Assembly (NCBI GenBank): GCA_942159475.1
Contig: OW804096.1
Span: forward strand, 40,981,744 to 41,045,743
Direction of reading: 5' to 3'
Origin: Sthenelais limicola
Taxonomy: Eukaryota; Annelida; Polychaeta; Phyllodocida; Sigalionidae
Length of the DNA: 64,000 bases
The notes under the pieces were generated by a model. It made no database searches. It was given only the letters and a program-made list of their open reading frames with translations, and was not told the DNA's origin. Below, in pieces: positions 23,888 through 36,370 of the stretch (positions are counted from its first letter, which is position 1; the number at the start of each line of letters is the position of its first letter). Both the position numbers and the translations under genes were made by a program.

Positions 23888-24121
23888 GGGTGAAATCGCC
23901 AGAAAATGTACAATTCACCTTCACCAATCCTCTCAAATAACCTAAATCTAAGACAAAAATGACTTTCAAAATGCAGTTTAACATAATCCAACAGATAATT
24001 GGAATCAAGGCAATATCAAATATACTCAGATATACCAAGCATTGGCCATTTTTCAGTTTGATTTAGCAGAATTTACTAGATGTGTAGAGCTGCCAATTGT
24101 ACATTTTCTGAAGATCTGGCC
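23888..24121 (+). mobile_element. MITE family B, copy 3
   Basis: Starts GGGTGAAATCGCCAGAAAAT and ends TTTTCTGAAGATCTGGCC, with one mutated terminus. The target-site duplication is unclear. Confidence 0.75.
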
Positions 24122-27100
24122 TAATAATGCGCAAGGCCAGCGCCCCCTATGTCACAGTCAGGGGCACAGCTTCATTATGGTCGACGGTAGGGGGCACTAC
24201 TGGCAATATGATACCTTCTGGATGGAACACGCTCGCGCGTCCTCTGACAAGCCCCTTGGCGCCCGCAATATCATATGAAATATTATTTGAAGTTCTGAAT
24301 ATGAAACTGGCGATGCACTGACTGAATTTATTTATGTACCCATCTTCTGCTAGAACTAGAACTAGGTGTATACCCTTGGGAATAAATCCAAACATATCCT
24401 TCAAATTAATACCTTGATACATTGAAAGACACTTTCATGCAATGTCACGTGATTTGATTGTTACAAATGTCTTAAATGATTGGATTTAGTACTTCTTGGT
24501 ACAAAATACTGACGGTATGGAACGACATATAATATATGGTATGTAATGATAGTGCATATATGCACCTATGTTTCGCTTTTGTCTATGTAACAAATCTATG
24601 TAATTGAAGGTCGTGATTTGTATTGGCCATAACCACTAAAGACCCTATGGTCTCGTTCTCTTAACAGAACACATTGGACCAGGACTTGCTACATAACTCA
24701 TGGGATTGCTATGACATGAGATATGCGTGACTCAATGTCTATATTTGTGATATTCTTGCAAAGGGTTGATCCTGGGTATGGATACATTCTAAATACTTGT
24801 GTTCCACATCCGCACACATATATATAGTAATGACATTGAGCGACATATGCACTCTGAAATGTCTGAATGATGGAGAAAATGTCCTCAGACATGGGGAGAC
24901 ATATGTCCAATTATACCAATACAATTATATATGTGCGAATAATTGATGGGCATAGTAACAGCTGCCAGGTCTTATGGAGGGGAACAACTGGTCCGAAATA
25001 GCCAAGATGTGTCGGTATTTCTTGTATGACCATCTAGAATGTTGCACAAATGGACACCAACGCCTTCCATCGCATGAAGAAGGAATGTCTTGCATTAATG
25101 CATGACAACCACATGCATTATACACATCTGGATCGGGATGTACATTAAGCATATCTACCGATTGAAGACCTCTTTACAATACATAAAGTATCCACGTTGC
25201 CAAAAAGGCATGTCCTGCGGGAGAACGCCTTGTGTATTATGACAATGCAAATGCACACAGACCTTTCCATACGTGTGTCAATAGCCAATCCCTTCGAGTA
25301 GTCAAAGGTTGGAATCGTTAATAGGGATTAAAAGGAAGCGTCCAAACCGTATCATGTAGCCTGAGGCATAAAGGAATATATGAAACAACCAAGTCTGCGA
25401 TTCTTTTGTTTCAGTACTTTGGGGAGAAACGTTTCCGTCTGGTACGTGCTGCCACACTTATTCAATAATAATTACCTTTGGCATCATGCACTATGGTCTC
25501 ACAAAACGAATAGCGATGAATTTCGAAATACAAATCCACAGAATTGTATCATTAGAACCTACCTCCCGCCATGCAAAGGTGCGCAAAATAATCATTAAAC
25601 AAAAGACAGTGCGAATTTAACGAAAAGGGTTTTTGGATAGAGTTCATAAACACCATTAGTGAAATTGTGTTTAGTTTTCTGCTGAATGCGCGGTACAAAT
25701 GATGGTGGGTGGCGCAATTAAGAGGGGCGGGGTCTCGGTGTAAGTGATGAGGACAACCGGTTAACGGGAGGTGTGCCAAGAGAACTATACTAGTGAAAAG
25801 ATGGGGTGATCATTGGGAGGGAGAGAGTAGCATACGACAGGACAATCGCTCTACTCACACCAGCTTCCAAAAGTAGAAAGCTAATACGTATGCAGGATCC
25901 TGAACTGCCTGAAATCGGACACTCCTCATCAGAGGCATAATGTAAAACAAGCTCCGACAAGGGAAGTTATCAGTTTTCAAATGATGACAGAAGGAGGGAA
26001 TGCGATACCAGCACCGAAAGGAGACGCAGAATTACAAATAGAGACTATCGAATATTGTAGGAATTTTATGATGGCGATGGAGTTCAGCGCGGCTAGAAAT
26101 AAAGGAGAACAGAAATCTGAAGAAAATAGAAATCTACCCTAAATATAATGATGACGAAAACAGTCGGGAAAATATTGAAAATGAATTAAATTTCAATCGC
26201 ATAACTTTGCTACAAGTAGATCCAATCTACCCCTAATATTTAGCCGAAAGTTCTCTACACAGTGAGATCCCATAACTCAATCCTGGTTGAAAGCAAGAGA
26301 TTCGTTTGTGACTTGTGTATAGAAATAAAAGAAAAGTGATTGTTGTCGATCGGCAAAACGCTGGCAATGTGTGGACTGTCACAAGGGGCGACAAAAAAAT
26401 GTTTCAACACTTACGTGCGATGGATCCGGCGACTAATCCGTTGTGGTGCCTGAGAGTAGTGTGGACGATGCTAATATGCAGGAGGAAGTGAGGAGGCGCG
26501 GCAGGGGAGGAGGGTCCTATCCACCTGACGTCATCGTCATGGGAGCTCCGTAAGGTGGGCTTTCGGAAACTGAATGCATGCGCTTTACTCCCATGGGGAT
26601 TGCTCTGTGCTAGAGAACCTTTCCTTTCACCTGACCTGGACGCTAATCAATGCATATGCCTAACCTCAAGACGGAATGTATGACATCAGGTTTTCGTCAG
26701 GGGTGTGACATATTATTACTTTCTTTGGATATGAATAAGACTAGTATGTTCTGATAATATGATACACACCCATAACATATTCTTGTTTGGAGGCACGCCT
26801 GAACTAATAACACAAGGATATTTATATATAATGTTTATTTCTTTTATGATACAGCTATGCACACGTTGTCAAGGCGACATCATAAAACCATAATGATTTC
26901 ATTTGATTGACTATCTTTTATCCTCGTATACGCCCCCATGTACTTCCGACTGTACAATAGAAATTTTTAAAAAAGTAATAGTCAACCAACGAAACAAACT
27001 TATACATTATATATCTTTTTAAGTTAATATAGCGCAATCCTTTTGGTGGAGAGGTATAGATTCTCGACATAATATATACGCTTTGTTACTCGTGGTGTCT

Positions 27101-27625
27101 CTCTAAATTTCATGCAATAAATTTTAGTGAAGGCACACGAAAGAGCACAAAAAGAGATGGCGAATCCAATGCCATAATATTAAAGGTCCCCATCGCCTTG
27201 TGCAAAATCAAAATTACAGTAATACATTTCCTCAATGAGACAGCATTTTGCAAATTCCAAATACATTTTTACCAGCTGGTTGGACAACATCCTTATTTTT
27301 CAATTTGCCGACATCATGATCAATATCATAAAATCAAAATGGAGACCATGCATGCAGAACGATTACCAATGAATGACAACCGGCGTTCCATTGATGATAA
27401 TTGGATGTCTGGCAATTAGAGTATTTTATGGGCAGGAATTTTGAGTCAAGTAAAAATTTGGTATTGGTCTGTTACCAATGACTTAAATTCCAATGGCTTA
27501 AAATCTATTTTCTGAAAACAAATTCATCACTGCATATGATGGAATAGGGAACCGTTATAACTGTGTTTCATACGAAAAGAATGGAACTGGTGTATATGTG
27601 TATCAACATGTTTAACATGTATATT
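24122..27625. other. No supported gene; one GC-richer segment with a CRE palindrome
   Basis: Short ORFs only. The segment around 26430-26600 is GC-richer than its surroundings and carries TGACGTCA at 26526-26533. It could be a promoter, but no adjacent exon was recognised. Confidence 0.35.
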
Positions 27626-27842
27626 CAGTCTAGACTCAAAGTTGAGAGGAGTCCCTTCAAACTTAAGGAAAGCCTCTCGCTCCAAACCGCCATTATAATC
27701 CCATTTGGAAGATATAACATATCATTCTAATCCCATTAGGACGCCTACTCCAGAGCCAGAAAGGCCATGATTAGCGCAGTAGGCGTCCAGTCACTGGCAT
27801 ACCATTCATATCTGATCTGAGAGGCTCTGAGCCTACAGACTA
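27626..27842 (-). mobile_element. MITE family A, copy 6
   Basis: Starts CAGTCTAGACTCAAAG and ends TCTGAGCCTACAGACT, with the family interior in reverse orientation to copy 1. Confidence 0.75.
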
Positions 27843-28597
27843 TTATACACGTGTCAGAGATATTTCTAAGAGGTCTGATTTTCAAGGTTTAGTAAGGGAC
27901 TGTTCATAACTAACCTCGGGGGGGGGGGGATTTTGCGAAAAATTCTTGTGCAAAATTGCATGACCCCCCTTAAAGTCTTGTGCAAAAAGATGCCCCCCCC
28001 CCCCCCACACTTCAGAGTCAGTCCAAAAATGTTCCCCCTGACCACCCGCACCCCTCCCGCACCCGCACCCCCCCGCACCCCACCCAGCCTGTGGTTAAAA
28101 ATGAATAGTCCCTAAGCGTTACCTTCCCACCATTTATTATGACTAACCCATTCTAGCCTACCTGCCATCAACTACTACGATTTAAATGCTGAAAGGTGCC
28201 ACGAGTGCCCTTTAGTTTATAGCCTCCAGAAGCAGTCTACTGACTTCGGATAGATGGAATTGAGTATGTTACGTTGCGTCACTTTCGTTTCCGCCCCTCG
28301 TTTGTGTTTTCAACACCGTGGTCCATATGGCGCTGGCGAGGCCAAGTTACATGATTTGGAAGAAATGAGGTGATCTCAAATTTCTACACATAGATTGAAC
28401 TATTATAGAAGGAGGGAGATGGCATGGTGGATAAAACCATCACCATCCATCGGGATGTATAGATCTGATGAAACAGAAAGTAAATTTACAACGGAATTGA
28501 TATCATATGATATCATATTTGAAAAATGACATCCAGTGTGTAGCGGCTGCGAGTTGCGTCTTGGGGTGACGATTATGATTGTTCTTCAACATTATTA
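27843..28597. other. No gene; homopolymer G and C tracts
   Basis: A G-run near 27920 and C-runs near 27990 and 28060 lie inside a region whose ORFs on both strands are artefacts of the tracts. Confidence 0.5.
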
Positions 28598-29279
28598 TGG
28601 ATATTTTGTTTTTCAAATGACCAGTATTCCCCGATCTGACCCATTGCAAAAGCCACCCACCGTCCCGTCCCCCCACCCGTCCCGTCCCGGCCGTGTAGGC
28701 TGACTGTACAGCTCTACACGGCCCAACAAATAGAGGTTGAAAAAATAAAAATTTGTGCGCACGTTGAGCCTTGAACTCCCAACCCTCTGGTCTGGAGTCC
28801 AGCGCTTTGCCTCGTTGCTATCAGCGGTAGTCGGGAGTGCAGTCCTTCATTCCAGGAGTCATATGCCTAGGATGACTCATGCCGAGTGAGTCTTTAATAG
28901 ATCACTGGTTTGGGGCCTGCAACTTGTTTTCTATGCAAACAGGTCGATATTGCCTGACTCCCATACATGGTCCTTGCTGAACCGGAAGGGTCTGATGTCA
29001 CTCATGAAAGGCTAAGAAGTAGGCCACGGCCTGAGCCGCGGGATTGTGACGCTTCGTCCAGAAGAGTAGGCGGCTGCTAGTCGGCGCTTTGCGAATGTAA
29101 TTTAGATAATGTTTAGGCCGTTTTTGTATTATTGTTGGTACACATTAAAACACTATATGGATATTTTGTTTCTATAGCCTGCCTTTCCCCTCACCACAAA
29201 CCTTCAAACCCACCCACCCCCGGGCCGTGTAGTGACAGCTCTACACGGCCCAACAGGTAGAGGATGATAAAAAAAAGCT

Positions 29280-29355
29280 GACAGACCCGGGCGAGGTTTG
29301 AACACTCAACCTTCACGCCTGCAGTCCAGTGCTCTAGCCTCTGAGCTATGGAGTT
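29280..29355 (-). pseudogene. tRNA-like sequence (tRNA-derived, unit 2)
   Basis: Reverse complement shows CCATAGCTCAGAGGCTAGAG (A box), GGACTGCAGG (anticodon arm, GCA-like) and TGTTCAAACC (B-box/T-loop-like). The arms are not all paired, so this is a SINE head or tRNA relic and not a working tRNA. Confidence 0.5.
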
Positions 29356-29914
29356 TTGTTGTGGTGGTGAGGCTGAAGTTTGCTAGTGATATGAGTAGGG
29401 CCAACCCATGTGTAGTGGTGAAAAGTGGCCGAAATCGTTTATTCTACAGCTCTGTGGACAACGGCCTTGTATGAGCAGTAGGGTTATAGTCGGGGGGAGG
29501 GGATGGCGGGACTGGAACTGTTCGTGACATGTGATTTTAAAAAGTTAGATGGAATATACCGGCAAGCTCTCTCTATGTTGCCCCAACCGGGAATGGTAGG
29601 TGCGACTGCCCCAAATCTCAGGAGAGTTCCCGAGACGGCAACATAGGTGCCGCCACTTAGGTCGCTAGAAGTCCAGAAGAGTAGGCGGCTGCTAGTCGGC
29701 GCTCTGCGAATGTAATTTAGATATATTTAGGCCGTTTTTTCTTGAAACATTATTATGGATATTTTGTTTTTCAAATCGCCAGCCTTCCCCGTCCCCCAGC
29801 ACCCAGTGCAAAAGCCACCCTCCGTCCCGGCCTCCGTCCCGTCCCGGCCGTGTATTGACATCACTACACGGCCAACCAAGTATAGGATGAAAAAAAAGAT
29901 GGCAGGACCAGGCG

Positions 29915-29985
29915 AGGTGCGGTGCGAGCCCCCAACCTTCTCGTCTGCAGTCCGTTGCTCTAGCCACTGAGCTACGGAATTGGTA
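29915..29985 (-). pseudogene. tRNA-like sequence (tRNA-derived, unit 3)
   Basis: Reverse complement has CCGTAGCTCAGTGGCTAGAG and GGACTGCAGA as in unit 2, but the T-arm region is decayed. Confidence 0.45.
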
Positions 29986-30328
29986 GTAGCAGAGAGGTTG
30001 AACTTTGCTAGTGATATGAGTAGGGCCAACCCATGCGTAGTGGTGAAAAGTGGCCGAAATCGTTTGTTCTAAAAGTGTGCGGACGTCGGCCTTGTAATAG
30101 CAGTAGTATTAGAGGAGGGGTAAGCGGATGGCGGGACTGGAATTGTTCGTCACATGTGTTTTTAAAAAGTTAGATGCAATATGCCGGCAAGCTCTCTCCT
30201 ATGTTGCCCCAACCGGGAACGGTAGGTGCGACTGCCCCAAATCTCAGGAGAGTTCCCGAGACGGCAACATAGGTGCCGCCACTGAGGTCGCTAGAAGTCA
30301 AGCCCGATTCCAAAGATGGTAAATTAGG

Positions 30329-30628
30329 ACATCTAATAACTATTTTTATATTTCAAGTTTGATATTTTTATTTTTGAAAAAAAGTTAGCAATACCTCTTT
30401 CTGGGTTGACAGTAACTATAAAAGTAGCTAAATATATATACTCTAAAGGATGATCTTAGAAATGCATGGATATATTTAAGGCACTGTCTTAAATTTTCAT
30501 ACGACGTCAAGCGGTAGATACCACCAAAAATGAGAACATTCCTACAAAGACATCTTGTGAATAAAGCACTTTAAAAAATATCAATTTTGCGGTTTGTGAC
30601 TCATTTGTCTGTAACACATCACATATTA
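30329..30628 (+). mobile_element. MITE family C, 5'-truncated copy
   Basis: Matches 13570-13851 in order (AAAAGTAGCTAAATA, CTTAGAAATGCATGGATATA, GTGACTCATTTG, AACACATC) but lacks the left terminus. It directly follows the tandem array. Confidence 0.7.
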
Positions 30629-33600
30629 TGGTTATTGATATGCACTTGTATGGCTATTGATATACACCTGTGAAAGAGGACCACAGAATATAAAGGCCAT
30701 ATCTTCATATAACAAACATGTATGTCTGCATATTGGAATAAATTATTCAGCATGGCTCGTTGGGGCTGGACAAGTTTACACAACCTACATCCCTGCTCAT
30801 AACAGGACCTATCGGGCGAGATAGAAGCTATTGTTTCCCCACTGCTATACGTAAGAATTAACCCCGATTACTAGCGCGGCATTGTATACAATGGTACAAT
30901 TGATACTGATTATTAACACCTGCGAGTGGGGCTGAAAACTGATAGAGTATAGAGTCACAAACACAATGCTACATCACATGCGTTTGTCATTAATCTAAAG
31001 CTTCGAAACATTTATTCATGAGCAGGTGATTCGCTCTGACCAACAAATCACACCAAGTGCTATGCCCAATAACACCACATCCGAATCAAATTACTTCCGA
31101 TAGGAATAGATCAGGTTCTTGCCTGACCTCGCCCCCCCCCCCCACACACACACCTCCTCACCACGACCCTTGTTGTAGTATGTACGGAGTGGGTGTGGGA
31201 ACTGGGGGGGGGGGGGAGAGAGAAGTTGCATCTCATTAGAATCCCTATGTAATGTGTTATAGTTGTTGGAGAATTTAAACATTAATTAAATTTCAATTTA
31301 CATCGTGTTTTCTTTTCCTCCGATTGTTGAATGTCATCCGTCGATTATTCGTCGCAAGAGTGAACAAACATGGACACCAACTTTTTATGAAGTATTTGTT
31401 GTTAAATCCAAAGGAAGAGAAGGAAAAAGAAAAGAATAACGATCCTGTATCATCAATATTTTAAACTTCTAAGAAATTGCAATTATTATATAGGTTATTT
31501 ATTTGAATATTTTATAGGACAAAAATAATAAAAGATCATTTATCTATAGTGAACACGTGCATTCAGATGATACCGAACAGAATCATCCAATTCCTAATGT
31601 CCCATTTGGGTTCACGAATTCACATGTGCTGCGTCACGAGTAAGTTTCGGTATGACTCTATCTCATGACTAGGCAACCTGGGTACATCTGATCGCCAATA
31701 AGTTATGTACTGTATGCATTAGGTGCAACACAATAACTGATATGTTAGGTTTTAGCCTGCGGCCAGTGTTAGAACAATGCGGTCATCAATATGACGAACG
31801 TCAACTAATATGAATACATACACCCTGTTACCGTAGTCGACCGAAATACTAATGATATAAAGCTCGGGTACGTAGTCATTCTAGAATCTTGACATACAAA
31901 TATCATATTGCCAAAAGCACAGGTGACTGTCATGTAATAAGTTGGGTTTGGATTACCATAATTGAAGCATATATTTATAATAATATCTTTGAAAATAATA
32001 TAAATGCACGTAAGTAATGGATACATGGTAGAAAGATAAACCATCCTAGAGTATTTATAATCTGAATAAGTCTGGCACATACAATATACCCTTACAGTAT
32101 ACTTTCTTAGCACATACCTTACCAATATTTTGATATTTCCCTATTTATTTCCCTTTTATTTCCAACACCGTAAACATTTCAAGTTCTCAATATAGATATA
32201 TTCAAATCAATCAATTACAATTAACAGAGCACCGGTAAATATCCCATGCTGATGTCTTTTCGCCAGAGAAACATAAAATTCCCAATTATTGTAAGGACAT
32301 CCATGTATCTAGTTGCATCAAGATCCCCTATCCGATTAAATTTCAAATCAAGAACATCCTAGCCTGTATTTAGTTACCGGTAGATCAAAATTCCATATCC
32401 GTTTAAGCTTAAAGCCAAAATTGACAACAGTCGTTTCATTGTGTGCAGTGCAAAAAATAGCCCATTTCAAACACTTCAGAAGAGAAAAATGGAGAAATTA
32501 AAAAATCGTTATTTGATATAATATTTTAGTCTAGTTGTTGTGATTGTGCATTGAGATGACCTCCTTGGTGCCCAATAGAGACAAACATCCTATATATATA
32601 TATATATTATAATTATTGGTTTAAGTTCAGTCCCAATAGGGGATTTGCATGTGCCACTGCGCATACATCAATTAAGGGATGGATTCTATTGAAATCTGAC
32701 ATACAAATATTTGGCGAGATGTTTATCGAAAATTGCTAGAATGTTTTCACCAATATCAGAGTTTGTATAAATGACCTATGAAAACCAAATGCATGATGGG
32801 AAAGATGGAGACGTGTGTCATGGAAACATGTATAGCACATGGATATTGACATTAGAGCATTGATAAATTCATAGTCCATGCTGAACATGGCATGTTTTCT
32901 ATAGATGTTGGACTGTACCATTAGTGCAATAATTCCATGCGAATCAGGATTCAAAATGGGGGCTATGCAAGGCGTGCACGTCTTACAATGAGGTTCCTGT
33001 GACACGGGCTTTTTGTACTGTACTATACTCTAATTTATGTGGGAAACATAACATCTTATAAATTGAATCACACATTGCAGCTCAAGGGAAGGTGTGCGAA
33101 GCGTGCTGTGTGACACGCGCACATGATATATTAGATATATAACGACATAGGTTAGATACATCCATGTACATTTAATGTGTATTGTAGCAGGGTTGTCGGG
33201 ACAATGAGATTAATCTTGTTGTAACTTATAGAGGTTGACTATAACAAGTTGGCTGAAGGAGCGTGAATGTCACAGGAGTTTGGGTATACAAACGAGTGTG
33301 ATATTCTATAAATCGAGTGAAACCAACGAGTTAGTTACCTGATTTATTATATAATATATGCCTTTAATTGTCTATAAAGTAACATTGTACAGTCATTTTG
33401 TGGACCTTTCCTGCCCCTTTTCTTTTGTCTAGTCTTGCCCAGAAGAGATATCGTTCGTCTTAGTCAGGTCGCCTTAACAAAGTATAATAATTGCCATGAC
33501 ATTAAACGCAAGTTTAAGGGAACATTTTGCTGACCATATGTACATATATATCATCTACCCCCTCCTTTCACACATTTTATATAATACTATAATACTATAT

Positions 33601-33993
33601 AATACTATATCTTAGTGATCTATTATATATATATATATGTGTTGTTACTTCATTCTAAGTATTAGGATCAATTGCTTCAGCAGAACAAAGAAGTGTTCTG
33701 TGTGACGCCTTAGGGGCATTACAAAACCGTAAATGACACAAGGATATTAATCCACCTTTGTATAGAAAGTAATGGGCGTCTTCTACGTGAACAATGTTCA
33801 CTGATCTATATGGAATATTCCAATGTTACCCCCTACTACGTACAAACTCAGAGACCTGTATGAAGTCAATTTTTTTTATTATTTATCTTTACTTTTTTCC
33901 TTAATTGGAATACGCAAGTTGTAATTTCAGCTGTCCTATTTTCTCGAGTTATTGGGCCTGGATCAAATGTAACTATAGTATAGTTAGCCACTA

Positions 33994-34072
<79 letters not shown>

Positions 34073-35163
34073 CTCACTCGGGGTCAGAATATTCTTCAGG
34101 GCAGCATGTATCATTATAATATGATCACAATGAAGTCAGCAAAACCCTCAGATAGACTCGGCTTAATCAAGTAAAAAGAGAAAGGATGCATATAACTTTA
34201 ATATTTTAAAAGCATTCTGTTGAGAGCGTGTTGTTTGACAGCTGCCTGGTTAAATATAAATACATAGTAAATATAACAATTTTATGAATTATATTTTTGT
34301 ATCTTATATATGTGACCACACATGTATTTGCCCATTCGCCGGTTGAAAGATTCGGAGCTAGTATTCTATAGACAGGAATTAGTTATGGGTAGAATTCAGA
34401 TACCAAGAATATAAATTATTTTCCGATGTCATTCGAATGGGATGCAGCGCGATATAACAAATTCCAAATCCAAGCTTAAAGAAAGAATAGTTACCAAGAA
34501 AAAAAATTCATAAACCCACACCCATGTGGCAAGTTGGAGTTCCATACATATGTTGATACACTTATAATATACACCCATTCCGGAGTGAATCAGGCATATT
34601 TATACTACCGTGATATCATCGTTCTAGAAAGCTGATCCTTGTTACTTTTAGACAACCAAACGTGATGCCGTGATCGAACTTCCCTATAGAAGCCGATTTA
34701 TGTCAAGGAACGCCCCTTGTCATGATACGACCTATGGAAAGATCCGTGTTTTTAAGTACCCGATCGACTCAGAAATCCGATGGTCATTCGCATGTGTTTG
34801 AAACAATGGTCCATTAAAAATTAATGGTTGATAGATTTCGAGTAGTGCTCTCAATAGTTGTTTGCATGTATGGACTAGCATATTAATGCATACAAGGTGT
34901 ATGTATAAATGTACATTGTAAGTGTGTATACATGTAAGTATGCACTATGTATGTATGTCTGTATACATGTATGTATGTATGTATGTATGTATGTATAGGC
35001 CTACATATATATTTATATATATGTAGGTATACAGGTACATGTGTGTATGTGTACATGTATGTTGTCAACCCGAAGGTAAGTACATGACCTTACCACCCGG
35101 TTCTTTACATACAACATGTACGCGTGCTTTCTTGCCAACACAATGCATGATCTAGAGAGGATA
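30629..35163. other. AT-rich stretch without genes; microsatellites
   Basis: Short ORFs of 60-106 codons have no recognisable content. Simple repeats include short TA tracts (32590, 33627), a long TA tract (33997-34064) and ATGT repeats near 34967-34997. Confidence 0.5.
33997..34064. repeat. (TA)n microsatellite
   Basis: About 34 uninterrupted TA dinucleotides. Confidence 0.97.
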
Positions 35164-36000
35164 TGGCACCAGTATAGCTATAGTATAGGCACATCTTGAT
35201 GGGAATGAGTGGAAGTTATTTACCATAAATATGAATTGTTTTTGTAGGTCGACATTGCCCACCATCCCGCCCACCATTCTCCTTGCTGTCCCGCCCTCCT
35301 CCCGTGGCTAGTGACATTAAAATCGTTTCGTTTTTGTGTAAAATTCATGCTGGAATCATCGCTGATGTAAGCGATGATTCCATGCATATATAAGCTTTGT
35401 TTATAGCCGTTTGGGTGGCGCTGCTGGTGGCGCTACCTCGTGGGAGGGTCAGAAAACATTCTCCGAGTTCTGACTTCCGGTTAGTTTACCACATTGCCAC
35501 AAGGTGTAAGGACCACAACAATGTCTGATTGCAAGTGTTCCTGAAGCTGAAGCCTAAACGCGAGAGGTCTGTAACGCCGTAATTATACCAGTAATACCTA
35601 AAAAATCTTGGTCCAATCTCTCCCTAAGGCTATAACTTAGGCAGTCATGTAACTGGTTGGTGTTGGACAATGAGAAATAGAGTGGGTTCTCCGATCATAG
35701 CGGAAGTTGTACAGTGCTAATGCATCGCCGATGGCGGAATGTGGCGATGCTTCTTGCTTGGGTTTTATGCAGTTGCATAATTAATTAATTATGCCATTGT
35801 CGCCGGTCGGTCCAGGGGTGTGTGTGGCACCAGATTAGAACTATCGTCACCATTTGATGGGAATGAAGGGATGTCTTGGGCTATTTACTTTCATAAGTAT
35901 GGGATGTTTTTGTACATTGACATTGCCCACCATCCCGCCCACCTTCCTCCTATGGCGTCTCCCGACGCCTTCCAAATCGTTTCGTTTCTTAGCTTTAATC
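35164..36000 (+). repeat. Segmental duplication, copies at about 35164-35340 and 35824-36000
   Basis: Both copies show TGGCACCAG, TTGATGGGAATGA, TTGTTTTTGTA-like text, GACATTGCCCACCATCCCGC and AAATCGTTTCGTTT in the same order, offset by about 661 bp. The intervening DNA holds a 13-bp-stem hairpin at 35351-35382. Confidence 0.75.
35351..35382. repeat. 13-bp-stem inverted repeat
   Basis: TGGAATCATCGCT, loop GATGTA, then AGCGATGATTCCA. Flanking ATGC/TGCAT extends the pairing with a bulge. Confidence 0.8.
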
Positions 36001-36038
36001 TCCACATCGCGATCGGCGCTGTGGATTTCCTGCTGCTA

Positions 36039-36370
36039 TGACGTCATTACATGGGCCTCGTTCTGGATAGGGTTCCGGTGGGGAATCCCCGCAACTATGA
36101 CGTCATTACACGAACGTAACCGAGTGTTACCGAGTATTCGTACGGCCGAGGGGGGTTAAGGCTTAAGCATTACAAGCATTACAAGTATACATTACAAGTA
36201 TAGTAAAGACCATATGAACCCAGACGTTTTACTTCGCAAACATGTGAAGGATGGCCAATCCGTACTTGGTTTCTCCCATGGACGGCGAAAACATAGGTAG
36301 TTGGGTGAGCGAGATGGATTTTCTAGACTATAAAATAGCCCCCGGGTGGGCGGGGTGCGTTATGACGTCA
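36039..36370. promoter_or_regulatory. Three CRE palindromes (TGACGTCA)
   Basis: TGACGTCA at 36039-36046, 36098-36105 and 36363-36370. The first two lie in the shared 16-mer CTATGACGTCATTACA, so they arose by duplication. TGACGTCA binds CREB/ATF factors. No adjacent gene was identified. Confidence 0.45.

Larger units (their letters stand above)
28598..30319 (+). repeat. Three-unit tandem array of about 560-600 bp with tRNA-like segments
   Basis: Units start at 28598, 29156 and 29755, each with TATGGATATTTTGTTT. Units 2 and 3 match nearly throughout; unit 1 shares the first 200 and last 90 bases. Each unit holds a GGCCGTGTAG...CTACACGGCC hairpin and then, on the minus strand, a tRNA-like piece. 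In units 2 and 3 an A-box-like TAGCTCAGWGGCTAGAGC precedes a GGACTGCAG anticodon-arm region. Units 2 and 3 also carry a second hairpin (CTATGTTGCC...GGCAACATAG). The array probably arose from a tRNA-derived SINE. Confidence 0.75.

Noticed and set aside
29280..29985. Functional tRNA-Cys genes
   Set aside because: A-box and anticodon arm look right, but T-arm and acceptor pairing fail and the copies sit in a repeat array.
29692..30322. ORFs of 64-100 codons in the tandem array
   Set aside because: They overlap the tRNA-like and hairpin segments and differ between units, so coding is unlikely.
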